In this document: positions 45,632 through 53,986 of the stretch, piece by piece
How the letters are laid out: each line of letters starts with the position of its first letter
Position numbering within the stretch: the first letter of the stretch is position 1
DNA from: Olavius algarvensis spirochete endosymbiont
GTDB taxonomy: Bacteria; Spirochaetota; Spirochaetia; DSM-2461
DNA: 64,000 nucleotides
Assembly: GCA_900608495.1 (NCBI GenBank)
Contig: UWYT01000029.1
Location: forward strand, 1 to 64,000
Direction: 5' to 3'
Made by a program: the position numbers and the translations under genes
Notes under the pieces: model-generated
What the model saw: the letters and a program-made list of their open reading frames with translations, nothing else
What the model was told of the DNA's origin: nothing
Databases searched by the model: none

Positions 45632-45661
45632 TTGACCCGAGCTGCAATATGAGCCTAAGAT
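45632..45661 (+). promoter_or_regulatory. Sigma-70-type promoter of metG, giving a near-leaderless message
   Basis: TTGACC at 45632-45637 and TAAGAT at 45656-45661 with an 18-base spacer. Transcription would begin around 45668, only about four bases before the metG ATG at 45672, and there is no Shine-Dalgarno sequence. This fits a leaderless or nearly leaderless transcript. Confidence 0.5.
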
Positions 45662-45671
45662 ATCTCATAAT

Positions 45672-47879
45672 ATGAAAAAACGGCTAATCACCTCCGCTCT
45701 CCCCTACGTTAATAACATCCCGCATCTGGGGAATTTAATCCAAGTTCTTTCGGCCGATGTTTTTGCGCGATTTTGCCGGCAATATGGCTATGAAACCCTG
45801 TATATCTGTGGAACCGATGAATACGGCACGGCCACGGAAACCAAGGCCCTTGAAGAGGGCCTAACCCCTCAGGAACTTTGTGACAGGTATTTTCAAGTTC
45901 ACGCTGATATCTATAAGTGGTTCAGAATTGAATTCGATCACTTCGGCCGAACGAGCAGGCCAACCCAGACTGAAATTGTACAGAGACTCTTTCTGAAAGT
46001 GGACGAGGCCGGCTTCATCAATGAACGGGCAATAGAACAGCTCTTCTGTGAGAAAGATGAACGTTTCCTGGCCGATCGCTATGTATTTGGCGAGTGTCCA
46101 CATTGTGGAAATGCGGATGCTCGGGGCGATCAGTGTGAAAATTGCGGAACCCTGATAGAACCGGTGGAGTTGGTGGAGCCGCACTGCGGAATCTGCGGCA
46201 ACGTTCCGGTTTTGCGGAAGACGAAGCATCTATATCTTGATTTGCTCAGGATTCGGCCACGCCTCGAGAAGTGGATGAAAGGGATCAAGAAGGCTGGTTT
46301 TTGGACCAATAATGCGGTACGGATGACTGAGGGCTGGATTAAAGACGGCCTGAAGGAACGAGCGATTACCAGGGACTTGAAATGGGGGATTCCAGTTCCG
46401 AAAGATGGGTTTCGCGATAAGGTGTTCTATGTCTGGTTTGATGCGCCCATCGGATATATTTCGATTACGGCAGACCTAACGGAAGACTGGGAACGCTGGT
46501 GGCGAAGTCCGCAGAATACGGAGCTATTTCAGTTTGTGGGGAAGGACAATATTCCCTTTCACACGATAGTCTTTCCTTCAACTCTGATCGCTTCGGGCGA
46601 GCGCTGGACTATGCTTCATCATATGAGTTCAACGGAGTATTTGAATTACGAGGATGGCAAATTTTCGAAAAGCAAGGGAGTGGGGGTTTTCGGGAATGAT
46701 TGCATGGATACGGGAATACCAGCGGAAATTTGGCGTTTTTATATATTCTTTAGCAGACCTGAGAACTCGGATTACCAATTTACTTGGTTGGATTTCCAGG
46801 AGAAAGTTAACGGGGAGCTTATTGGAAACCTTGGAAATTTCGTGAATCGGATTCTTACTTTTGTGTGGAGATTTTTCGATGGGAAACTGCCCCCCGGAGC
46901 CGTGGATGAGACAATTTGGGATGAGGTGAAGGATTTTGAGCTTCGGATTGGTTATAAACTGAACCGGGCGGAGATTCGAGGCGCGTTTCGCGATATTTTT
47001 TCCCTGTGTGATTTGGGGAACAGGGCCTTCCAAACCGGCGCACCGTGGCGCACACGCAGTGAGAATCCCAGGAAAGCTGAATTATTGCTGAGAACCCTAT
47101 GTTTCCTAGTGCGGGATTTGGCCATTCTTGTGAAACCCTATATGCCGGGGGTGGGCCGGAAGATTGGGCATTGGCTTGGCCTGGCAACTGATTCGTGGGA
47201 TATATTGGGTAACGTTGAAGGAGAATTCGAGATTCTCGAACCCTCGATACTTTTCGAGAGACTGGAGGACGCGAGGATTTGGGATCTTCGGGAGCGTTTC
47301 CGCGGTTCGCAGACCGGGCACGATGAGAGAATACGTGGTGGTGCAGGAGGAATGGAACAAGCGGAGGGTTCCAGGCGCAAAAACATAGAGGATGCGGACG
47401 GACAAGATTTCGAGAATATCGATTTGCGTGCGGCGACGATTCTGACGGTTAACCCCCATCCAAATGCCGACAAGCTTTATGTTATTTCGCTCGACGACGG
47501 CTCGGGCAATTCGCGCACAATCTGTTCGGGCCTGGTGGATTACTATCGGCCCGAAGAACTCGAAGGTAAAACAATTATGCTTGTTTACAATTTGAAATCC
47601 GTCAAGCTGCGGGGAATAATGAGCGAGGGGATGCTCTTGGCGGTCGAAGACGAGAAAAAAAATCTTGAAGTTTTGATGCCACAGGCCACTCCTGGCGACC
47701 GCGTTTTTCTCGAGGGCAGTTTGGAAACCCCTCCTCCCTCTAAAAAGATTTCCATCAATCGCTTCTCCCAAACCACGATTCACGTGGAAGCGGGACAACT
47801 CTATGTGGGAAATCAGAAACTGTTGTTGGCTGGCAGGCCATTACGGACTGGCAAGGTGTTGTGGGGAAGAGTTGGGTAA
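45672..47879 (+). CDS. metG: Methionyl-tRNA synthetase with C-terminal tRNA-binding domain
   Basis: 735 residues. Charges tRNA-Met in the cytoplasm. The class I signature is PHLGNLIQVLSADVFARF (HLGN as the HIGH element) and the KMSKS element is KFSKSKG. A zinc knuckle carries CPHCGNADARGDQCENCG and CGICG, the four-cysteine-pair type. The anticodon-binding helical domain follows, and the last about 110 residues (FENIDLRAATILTVNPHPNA, KTIMLVYNLKSVKLRGIMSE) are the EMAPII/Trbp111-type domain used for dimerisation and tRNA binding. No Shine-Dalgarno sequence precedes the ATG. Confidence 0.97.
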   Translation: MKKRLITSALPYVNNIPHLGNLIQVLSADVFARFCRQYGYETLYICGTDEYGTATETKALEEGLTPQELCDRYFQVHADIYKWFRIEFDHFGRTSRPTQTEIVQRLFLKVDEAGFINERAIEQLFCEKDERFLADRYVFGECPHCGNADARGDQCENCGTLIEPVELVEPHCGICGNVPVLRKTKHLYLDLLRIRPRLEKWMKGIKKAGFWTNNAVRMTEGWIKDGLKERAITRDLKWGIPVPKDGFRDKVFYVWFDAPIGYISITADLTEDWERWWRSPQNTELFQFVGKDNIPFHTIVFPSTLIASGERWTMLHHMSSTEYLNYEDGKFSKSKGVGVFGNDCMDTGIPAEIWRFYIFFSRPENSDYQFTWLDFQEKVNGELIGNLGNFVNRILTFVWRFFDGKLPPGAVDETIWDEVKDFELRIGYKLNRAEIRGAFRDIFSLCDLGNRAFQTGAPWRTRSENPRKAELLLRTLCFLVRDLAILVKPYMPGVGRKIGHWLGLATDSWDILGNVEGEFEILEPSILFERLEDARIWDLRERFRGSQTGHDERIRGGAGGMEQAEGSRRKNIEDADGQDFENIDLRAATILTVNPHPNADKLYVISLDDGSGNSRTICSGLVDYYRPEELEGKTIMLVYNLKSVKLRGIMSEGMLLAVEDEKKNLEVLMPQATPGDRVFLEGSLETPPPSKKISINRFSQTTIHVEAGQLYVGNQKLLLAGRPLRTGKVLWGRVG

Positions 47880-47977
47880 TGATGCTCATCTGGATACATT
47901 GGATAATGATACAGAAGCTCATGAATTCTGCCGTTCAAACTTCATCCCTCGATGTTTTTGGAATGGTTGATGCCTAA

Positions 47978-49114
47978 ATGACCTCTGGCGCCGGGAGGGC
48001 ACATTCCCTGTCGCTTAGGACCATAGCGATTTCGGAACTAGAGGACTCAGGAAACATACTGCAAAGTGAATTTTGGGGCAAATTTCGAGCTGGTCCCCAT
48101 TGGACTCCTCTCGCTTTTCATTGGGAATTTCAAGCCTCAAGCGGTCGATTTCTCTTGTTGCTCCGTCGTTTTCAACTTGGACTGAAATTTGCCTACATAC
48201 CCTACGGCCCCAAAATTCCAGATAATCTGAGAAGTGAAGTGTTAAGTCGCTTCTTATGTGAGCTGGCCGCTGAGTTAAAGGCTTATCTTGGCATAGCCTG
48301 TTTTTTTCTTCGTTTCGATTTGGCTGAAGAGGACAATCAAATTCCAGGGAAGAATTCCGAATTGCTCCCTCGCCCGATGGGTTCAGATAGGGATTTTCAT
48401 CGCCATGTAGTTCAATTGAATTGCCCACTGCGCCGTGCCTCCCATCGCGTACAGCCTCAAAGCACGGTGATATTGAATCTAGGCGTTGACGAAAAACAAC
48501 TGCTTACGAATATGCACAGAAAAACCCGGTATAACATTGGGCTTGCAGCTAGAAAGGGTGTAGTGGTATCACGCTATGCTGGCCAGTCAGCAATTGCTCG
48601 GCTAAGCCAGTGGTATCGGCTATACCAGGAAACCGCCTCTCGAGATAGGATTTCTGTACGCGACATAGTCTACTACAAGAGGCTCTTCGAAATTAGTGAA
48701 ATCACGGCACAGCCACAATTTTCGTTATATATTGCCGAGCATCACGGAGACACAGTGGCCGGTATTATCGTTGCTCGTTTCGGAGGCAGTGTAACATACA
48801 TGTACGGTGCATCAGGCGCGTTGAAACGCGAGATGATGCCCAACCATTTACTCCAGTGGACCGCTATTCGTGATGCGAAAACGGAGGGGGCAACAGAGTA
48901 CGACTTTTTTGGAATCCCCCGCTCAAATAGTCCAAATCACCCGATGCACGGCTTGTGGCGTTTCAAGATGGGATTTGGCGGCACTATTCTTCATTATCTG
49001 GGTGCCTGGGATTATCCATATGGGGCAGTTCTATATCGATTATTCCGCTGTGTCGAAAGATTGCGTGGTTATCTTATCGACCGCCGGAAAACAAAACGCA
49101 ATCTGGGTCAATAG
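47978..49114 (+). CDS. FemAB-like aminoacyltransferase-type protein
   Basis: 378 residues, no signal peptide. It matches the FemABX/GNAT-like family: FWGKFRAGPHWTPLAFHWEF, IPYGPKIPDN, the central NMHRKTRYNIGLAARKGVVV, YIAEHHGDTVAGIIVARFGG, and the end motif LLQWTAIRDAKTEGATEYDF followed by GLWRFKMGFGG. FemAB proteins add amino acids to peptidoglycan side chains using aminoacyl-tRNA; its position just after metG and the window's non-DAP MurE suit a cross-bridge role, but the substrate is unknown. The ATG at 47978 lacks a clear Shine-Dalgarno sequence. A second protein of related fold is encoded at 22533. Confidence 0.85.
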   Translation: MTSGAGRAHSLSLRTIAISELEDSGNILQSEFWGKFRAGPHWTPLAFHWEFQASSGRFLLLLRRFQLGLKFAYIPYGPKIPDNLRSEVLSRFLCELAAELKAYLGIACFFLRFDLAEEDNQIPGKNSELLPRPMGSDRDFHRHVVQLNCPLRRASHRVQPQSTVILNLGVDEKQLLTNMHRKTRYNIGLAARKGVVVSRYAGQSAIARLSQWYRLYQETASRDRISVRDIVYYKRLFEISEITAQPQFSLYIAEHHGDTVAGIIVARFGGSVTYMYGASGALKREMMPNHLLQWTAIRDAKTEGATEYDFFGIPRSNSPNHPMHGLWRFKMGFGGTILHYLGAWDYPYGAVLYRLFRCVERLRGYLIDRRKTKRNLGQ

Positions 49115-49134
49115 TATTATATCTGCCAAAACAT

Positions 49135-49163
49135 CTGCCAATATCTGATTTTAGGTGTATACT
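49135..49163 (+). promoter_or_regulatory. Candidate promoter of the three-gene envelope cluster
   Basis: CTGCCA at 49135-49140 and TATACT at 49158-49163 are separated by 17 bases. The leader to the GTG at 49201 is about 31 bases and contains GGGAG. The sequence ATCTGCCAA occurs twice at the upstream edge. Confidence 0.45.
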
Positions 49164-49200
49164 GTAAATAGTCTAAACCTCTATGAAACTGGGAGAATCA

Positions 49201-51390
49201 GTGTCAAGGCTTTTATCTGTTAAAATTTTGCATTATGCGGCTTTTATCACCATGTTATCCAAAATTGGTTTCGCTCAAGAATCGTCGATTAACTATAATC
49301 AGGTGTATCGGTTTCCAGCTTCGCTGGGGGCGGAAGTTCAGTTCGTCTCGCCTTTGATTCTGTTTGGAACGGATTACAAGGGCAAGTTTTCGGTAGTGGA
49401 CATTTCGCTTCTAGGAAGGTTTCCCCTGGTAAAAGTCCCCGTGCTTCAACCACTGACTCGACTGGGCTTCGTCGTAACTAAAGCAGAATACGGTACGGGA
49501 AACGAAACATTGTATAGATTTGATAACACTCGCATCTATTTAGCAGGTGGTTTTGGCTATCTGCACAAGATTAACAAACAATTTGAGGTGGGAGCCGATA
49601 TTGAAGTGGGAAGTGGACTCTCACTATTCCCCAAATTGGACCAGTTTTCAGATAAACCATCCGGAGCTTGGGATTTTCAAGTGTCCTTAGGCGGACGATT
49701 GGTGTTTAACCCCACGTATAACATCTCGGTGAGTCTTCATCCGAATTTGAGATATACCCGCTCATTTTCTCCACTTGCTAGATTCAATGGCCTTTCGGCG
49801 GGCTTAGGTTTGACATTGGATTATAGAGCAGGATTAGACCCGGACGATCCTCAAAAACAAATCGAGTCGATACAATTCAGCAATCCGCATATAGACAACT
49901 TGTTTGCAGCGATGCAGAGCTATTATGTGAAAAACCCGATAGGGGAAATAACGATAACGAATACTGAAAAATATCCGCTTAGAAATCTGGAAATATCCTT
50001 CTTTCAGCCGGATTACATGAATATAGCGACAGCAGTCGCCAGTTTTGACGAACTTGCACCGGGCGTATCGAAAACAGTACCTCTGATTGCATCATTCGAT
50101 CAGAACATTTTTTCATTGGAGGGTGTCACCCCCCTAACTGGCGAGATAAAGGTGGATTACACGCTAAGATCCCGCAGGGCTTCCCAGACAACGCCAGCAG
50201 TGTACGATCTCCATGACAAAAATTCCCTTATTTGGGATGATGACAGAAAGGTAGCCGCTTTCATCACCTCGGGCGACAGCGCTCTTGCCAATTATAATAG
50301 TTTTCTAAGACAAACCACCAAGGACACGATAAATTCGGGTTACAGTGAGGTGGTTCAAACCGCTATACAAGTGTTTTATGGCCTAACCGAACTCGGTTCT
50401 GTATACCAGAAAGATCCCACTCTTTCCTATGAAGATGCCAAGGGGAATACCAGCTTTGTGGATACGGTTAACCTTCCCAGGGAAACACTTATCAAATTGG
50501 CCGGTGATTGCGACGATCTTACAGTGCTATTCAATGCCATGCTCGAATCCGCAGGAATCCCAACCGGATTCATTACCGCGCCGGGACACATCTACTCGAT
50601 ATTCTCGACTGGCGTTCCTTCACGGGATTACCGGCTGGTGCATCCAGATAAGGATATGACCATACCCATAAACGGTGTTCTCTGGGTGCCCCTGGAAGTA
50701 ACTTACATTGGAGAAAACGATTTCATCTCAGCGTGGAAATCCGGCGCGGAGGAATTCCATCGATACATAGACGATTCAGATTCACTCGGTTTGTACTTCA
50801 CTGACGAGGCACAGAGAGTATATCGCCCAGTGGGTTTCCGGGAACGCGATCTTGGTATTCAATACGGTGACAGAACTCGCATTTTCACAGATTTCGAAAA
50901 TGACTTGAGTAAGATTACGAATTTGATAATGACAAGTTTCGAGAATGATGCCAAAACCAGGGGTGATAAAAGCAGTTACAACACCTATGGGATTGTGAGT
51001 GCTCGTTTCGGAGCCTTTGATCGTGCCGAGAAGGCATTCAATAACGCGCTGGCTCAGGATAGAAACTATATCTCGTCCAAGGTAAACCTCGCGAATGTCT
51101 ACTATTTGAGAGAGGAATATCAAAATGCATTAAGGCTTTTCCATGATGCCGAGAGAGTATTTGAAGAGAAAGGCGATAGCAGCTCTTCAGAATATACCCG
51201 TTTGTTGTTGAACATCGCAAGAACCTACTACGAGCTTGAAAATTTTGATTTGGCTGCCGAGTACAGCCAAGTTCTAGCCGAGATTAATCCTGCCATGGCG
51301 GCTCGTTTTGACTATTTGGGCGTGATAAAGGATGATGAGTCCGAAGAGCTGCTGGAGCCTGCAAAAGTACAATATCTAAAGGAAAACTGA
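49201..51390 (+). CDS. Envelope protein: barrel-like domain + transglutaminase-like domain + TPR
   Basis: 729 residues from GTG at 49201, which has GGGAG five bases upstream; an ATG at 49183 is in frame but has no ribosome binding site. A signal peptide ends near GFAQ. Residues about 25-215 are alternating strands with glycine and aromatic residues (LTRLGFVVTKAEYGTGNETL, GGFGYLHKINKQFEVGADIE), barrel-like. A beta-sandwich follows (about 230-325). Residues about 340-520 look like a transglutaminase/protease core: LAGDCDDLTVLFNAMLESAG with Cys437, APGHIYSIF with His463, and LWVPLEV where Glu499 stands in the usual Asp position. TPR units close the chain (NTYGIVSARFGAFDRAEKAF, LLNIARTYYELENFDLAAEY). 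First gene of a three-gene set; function unknown. Confidence 0.75.
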   Translation: MSRLLSVKILHYAAFITMLSKIGFAQESSINYNQVYRFPASLGAEVQFVSPLILFGTDYKGKFSVVDISLLGRFPLVKVPVLQPLTRLGFVVTKAEYGTGNETLYRFDNTRIYLAGGFGYLHKINKQFEVGADIEVGSGLSLFPKLDQFSDKPSGAWDFQVSLGGRLVFNPTYNISVSLHPNLRYTRSFSPLARFNGLSAGLGLTLDYRAGLDPDDPQKQIESIQFSNPHIDNLFAAMQSYYVKNPIGEITITNTEKYPLRNLEISFFQPDYMNIATAVASFDELAPGVSKTVPLIASFDQNIFSLEGVTPLTGEIKVDYTLRSRRASQTTPAVYDLHDKNSLIWDDDRKVAAFITSGDSALANYNSFLRQTTKDTINSGYSEVVQTAIQVFYGLTELGSVYQKDPTLSYEDAKGNTSFVDTVNLPRETLIKLAGDCDDLTVLFNAMLESAGIPTGFITAPGHIYSIFSTGVPSRDYRLVHPDKDMTIPINGVLWVPLEVTYIGENDFISAWKSGAEEFHRYIDDSDSLGLYFTDEAQRVYRPVGFRERDLGIQYGDRTRIFTDFENDLSKITNLIMTSFENDAKTRGDKSSYNTYGIVSARFGAFDRAEKAFNNALAQDRNYISSKVNLANVYYLREEYQNALRLFHDAERVFEEKGDSSSSEYTRLLLNIARTYYELENFDLAAEYSQVLAEINPAMAARFDYLGVIKDDESEELLEPAKVQYLKEN

Positions 51391-51391
51391 C

Positions 51392-53986
51392 ATGAAGAAA
51401 CTTAGCGTTATTCTGGTGTTTACGGCCATTGCTCTGATATCTTGCTTCATGCCGATAAATGATGAAATAGTTTTTGCTGTCGAGGACAATAGAAATCCGC
51501 AAATTGTTATCTCCTCTCCGAAGAGGGACAGTATATATATGTCCACGGTAACCATAAAGGGGTATGTAAAAGATGATTCCCAGGAATCCGGAGATAACAA
51601 GGGTGCTCTCAGTTCCCTTTCAGTAGAGGCCGCCAGCAACCCAGACCATCGAGGCAGAATAAAGATTGATTCAGATGGTAGCTATACAGTAGATACTGAT
51701 TTTGGGGGAATTACCAGAGATAATTTCATTTATAATCACGCGAATAAGGGATTTACAATAAAAATTGATACCAACGATTGGTCCCAAACCATGTTCATTG
51801 TCATTACGGCTATTGATAGAAATGATAATGAAACTAAGGAAACCCTCCGATTGCAGCGCAGTGAAGGGCCTTTCATGGAGTTAGATGAGGATTATAAATA
51901 TTATTTGATTGATAGAGCGATTGATATAAGTGGGAAGTTGGCCAATTCGAATAGTCAGAAAGATAGTTACGATGAACTGAAATCGCTTACTCTGCAAATT
52001 CTTGGAAATGAAGCGAAGCTTGATATAGAGGGTGGAACTAGAAATGGTGACCTCATCCAAAAAAGTCCTCTGGAAGGCTTCAAAGCGGGATCGTATCTGA
52101 ATTACGATGTCAGTAAGCGCAAATTCGCGTTTCATCTTCTGTTATTTGCAACTCAGAAAGAGACAGCAATTTTGAACATAAGTATTAGCGCTGAAGATAA
52201 GAGCGGTAATACTACCTATCTGAACAAATCACTAACCAGGAAATCCAATCTCGATCCCACAATTCATTCCGATCTCCTTGTAAGAGACTATTACTTCTCG
52301 GCACTTTCCCCAACTTCAGGAGGTCCCGCCAAACCATTCTACGCTCCGGCCACGTCTGATACTTCTTCTGAGATGCGCGTGGATACTCTTTCGCTTAATG
52401 GGCTCGCCACAGCTAATACGGGAGCCGAGAGGATCTCCGAGCTCAAGTTGGAATTCGCAAATACTCTAGGTACGCAAGTTGTATCTCTTCCTACTAATCC
52501 TGATCCTACTATAAGAAGCTCCTCCTTTGCTCATTCTGTCAATTTGGGAAGTAACAATTTGAACTCCGGTGCCGGAGATACTACGATTACCCTTTTTGCA
52601 AAGGACAACGCTAACCGTACGAGTGAAAAAGTTTGGCTCGTACAAGAGGATTCAGCACCGCCGGTGTTTAGCAATTTCTCTATTTCTGCCAGTACTAATC
52701 ATCTGTATGTTGGACATAGCAGCACTGTCACCCTTGGTTTTACGGTACGAGATGTGAAAACTGGTGTTGACTTCTCCAAGTTAAGCGGAACGGTTGCCGG
52801 TATCAATCTTGAGAGCCGCCACTTCCAGATAACTCGAAATACGGGTGTTTGCAGCGTGGCAGTTTCTTTAACTGATGCAACTGCAATCTCCTCATCGATT
52901 GAGGATTTATCAATAAGTATTAGTGTGAGTGACAAGATAGGGAATACCAGGAGTATAGATGCGGGTAGCTTTGACAGAGTTCAATTCCTTCAGGGACCAC
53001 CCACGCTAACCAGTATAGGGATAGCATCAAACAATACTGTCAGCACCAGTATCGCCAAGAGGAACGATACTGTTATCCTGAGTGTTAACTCCACTCAGCC
53101 GTTGGATCCGAATCAATTTGAAGCGACTATCGCGGGCGTGGCTGCCTCTGTAGATCAGAGTAGTCCTGCCAAAGTTCTAACCGCCAGGGTAACAATACCG
53201 ACAACTTACTCTACCTCTCCGATACCCTTTGAGATTACTGCATTTAGTAATGCGATAGGCACTGCCGGAACTGCGCCGATTAGCAGTACCACCGATGGTT
53301 CATCAGTAATTTTGTATACGGAAGGACCGTATCTCACGATTGGCCAAGTAAATAGAGTCGATAAGGCTTACATCCAAAGAGGGAATAGTTTCTCTCTGTC
53401 TGTTACTTCCAATCAACCCTTAAGTGATACTCAGCCCACTGTCATTATTACTCCGACTAACAGCTCTACAATAGCATTCGCTCAAGATCGTCGCTCGTTT
53501 ACGGTGGTTGTTAATTCGTTTACAGGAAGCAGCGACGCCAGAATCGCCATAAGCATCTCAGGAGCCTCAAATGTTGTCGGAATTTCTCAACGTAACCGGA
53601 TAAGAGATGAGCAACTCAATGCATGGTATTATCCTGGTAGGCCGACTCTAAATGCTCAGATAAGTTTGAGTAAGGGAGTTGGTAACTCAGGCAAAGATCC
53701 GGAAGTTGGAGACAAAGTGGCTCTGGAGTTCAGCGTTGTAAATGACCGAGTGCTACAAGCCGAACCGACTGTTGAGCTTACATTGAGTGGCAATGCTTTG
53801 AGTGTAACCAAGGATGGAACGGTTAGTCATCCAGATTATCGATATACCTATACTATAGTTTCTGACGATATAAGCGGTAGTAAGCGAAAGCCAGTAGAGT
53901 ATACCATAAATTTCACGGACATGGCGGGGAATGTTGGGAATCCTGACACCGGTACTTCGTCGTTTAAACTCCGTCCTGCTCCTTGA
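51392..53986 (+). CDS. Lipoprotein with tandem Ig-like repeats
   Basis: 864 residues, starting one base after the previous stop, with AAAGGA upstream. The N-terminus KKLSVILVFTAIALISC has a lipobox ending at Cys18, so a lipid-anchored envelope protein is expected. The rest is serine/threonine/asparagine-rich beta-sandwich repeats of about 100-130 residues: PQIVISSPKRDSIYMSTVTI, GPFMELDEDYKYYLIDRAID, APPVFSNFSISASTNHLYVG, GPPTLTSIGIASNNTVSTSI, GPYLTIGQVNRVDKAYIQRG and GRPTLNAQISLSKGVGNSGK begin successive units. No catalytic motif is seen. The first module resembles those of the next gene. A surface-exposed adhesive or scaffold role is inference. Confidence 0.72.
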   Translation: MKKLSVILVFTAIALISCFMPINDEIVFAVEDNRNPQIVISSPKRDSIYMSTVTIKGYVKDDSQESGDNKGALSSLSVEAASNPDHRGRIKIDSDGSYTVDTDFGGITRDNFIYNHANKGFTIKIDTNDWSQTMFIVITAIDRNDNETKETLRLQRSEGPFMELDEDYKYYLIDRAIDISGKLANSNSQKDSYDELKSLTLQILGNEAKLDIEGGTRNGDLIQKSPLEGFKAGSYLNYDVSKRKFAFHLLLFATQKETAILNISISAEDKSGNTTYLNKSLTRKSNLDPTIHSDLLVRDYYFSALSPTSGGPAKPFYAPATSDTSSEMRVDTLSLNGLATANTGAERISELKLEFANTLGTQVVSLPTNPDPTIRSSSFAHSVNLGSNNLNSGAGDTTITLFAKDNANRTSEKVWLVQEDSAPPVFSNFSISASTNHLYVGHSSTVTLGFTVRDVKTGVDFSKLSGTVAGINLESRHFQITRNTGVCSVAVSLTDATAISSSIEDLSISISVSDKIGNTRSIDAGSFDRVQFLQGPPTLTSIGIASNNTVSTSIAKRNDTVILSVNSTQPLDPNQFEATIAGVAASVDQSSPAKVLTARVTIPTTYSTSPIPFEITAFSNAIGTAGTAPISSTTDGSSVILYTEGPYLTIGQVNRVDKAYIQRGNSFSLSVTSNQPLSDTQPTVIITPTNSSTIAFAQDRRSFTVVVNSFTGSSDARIAISISGASNVVGISQRNRIRDEQLNAWYYPGRPTLNAQISLSKGVGNSGKDPEVGDKVALEFSVVNDRVLQAEPTVELTLSGNALSVTKDGTVSHPDYRYTYTIVSDDISGSKRKPVEYTINFTDMAGNVGNPDTGTSSFKLRPAP

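Larger units (their letters stand above)
45327..45671. other. 345-base gene-free divergent region between hflK and metG
   Basis: No convincing protein gene is present. It holds an outward promoter for each neighbour (45371-45400 minus, 45632-45661 plus), an 8-base-pair hairpin at 45572-45606 and a stem GAGTGT/ACACTC at 45428-45458. The middle part, read on the minus strand, contains CCTGAGCC and AAGAAGCC, short strings that also occur in the central bubble of E. coli 6S RNA, but order and spacing do not fit well. It may encode a small RNA. Confidence 0.4.

Noticed and set aside
47106-47798. 230-codon open frame on the minus strand
   Set aside because: Antisense to the well-supported C-terminal half of metG, with no recognisable domain.
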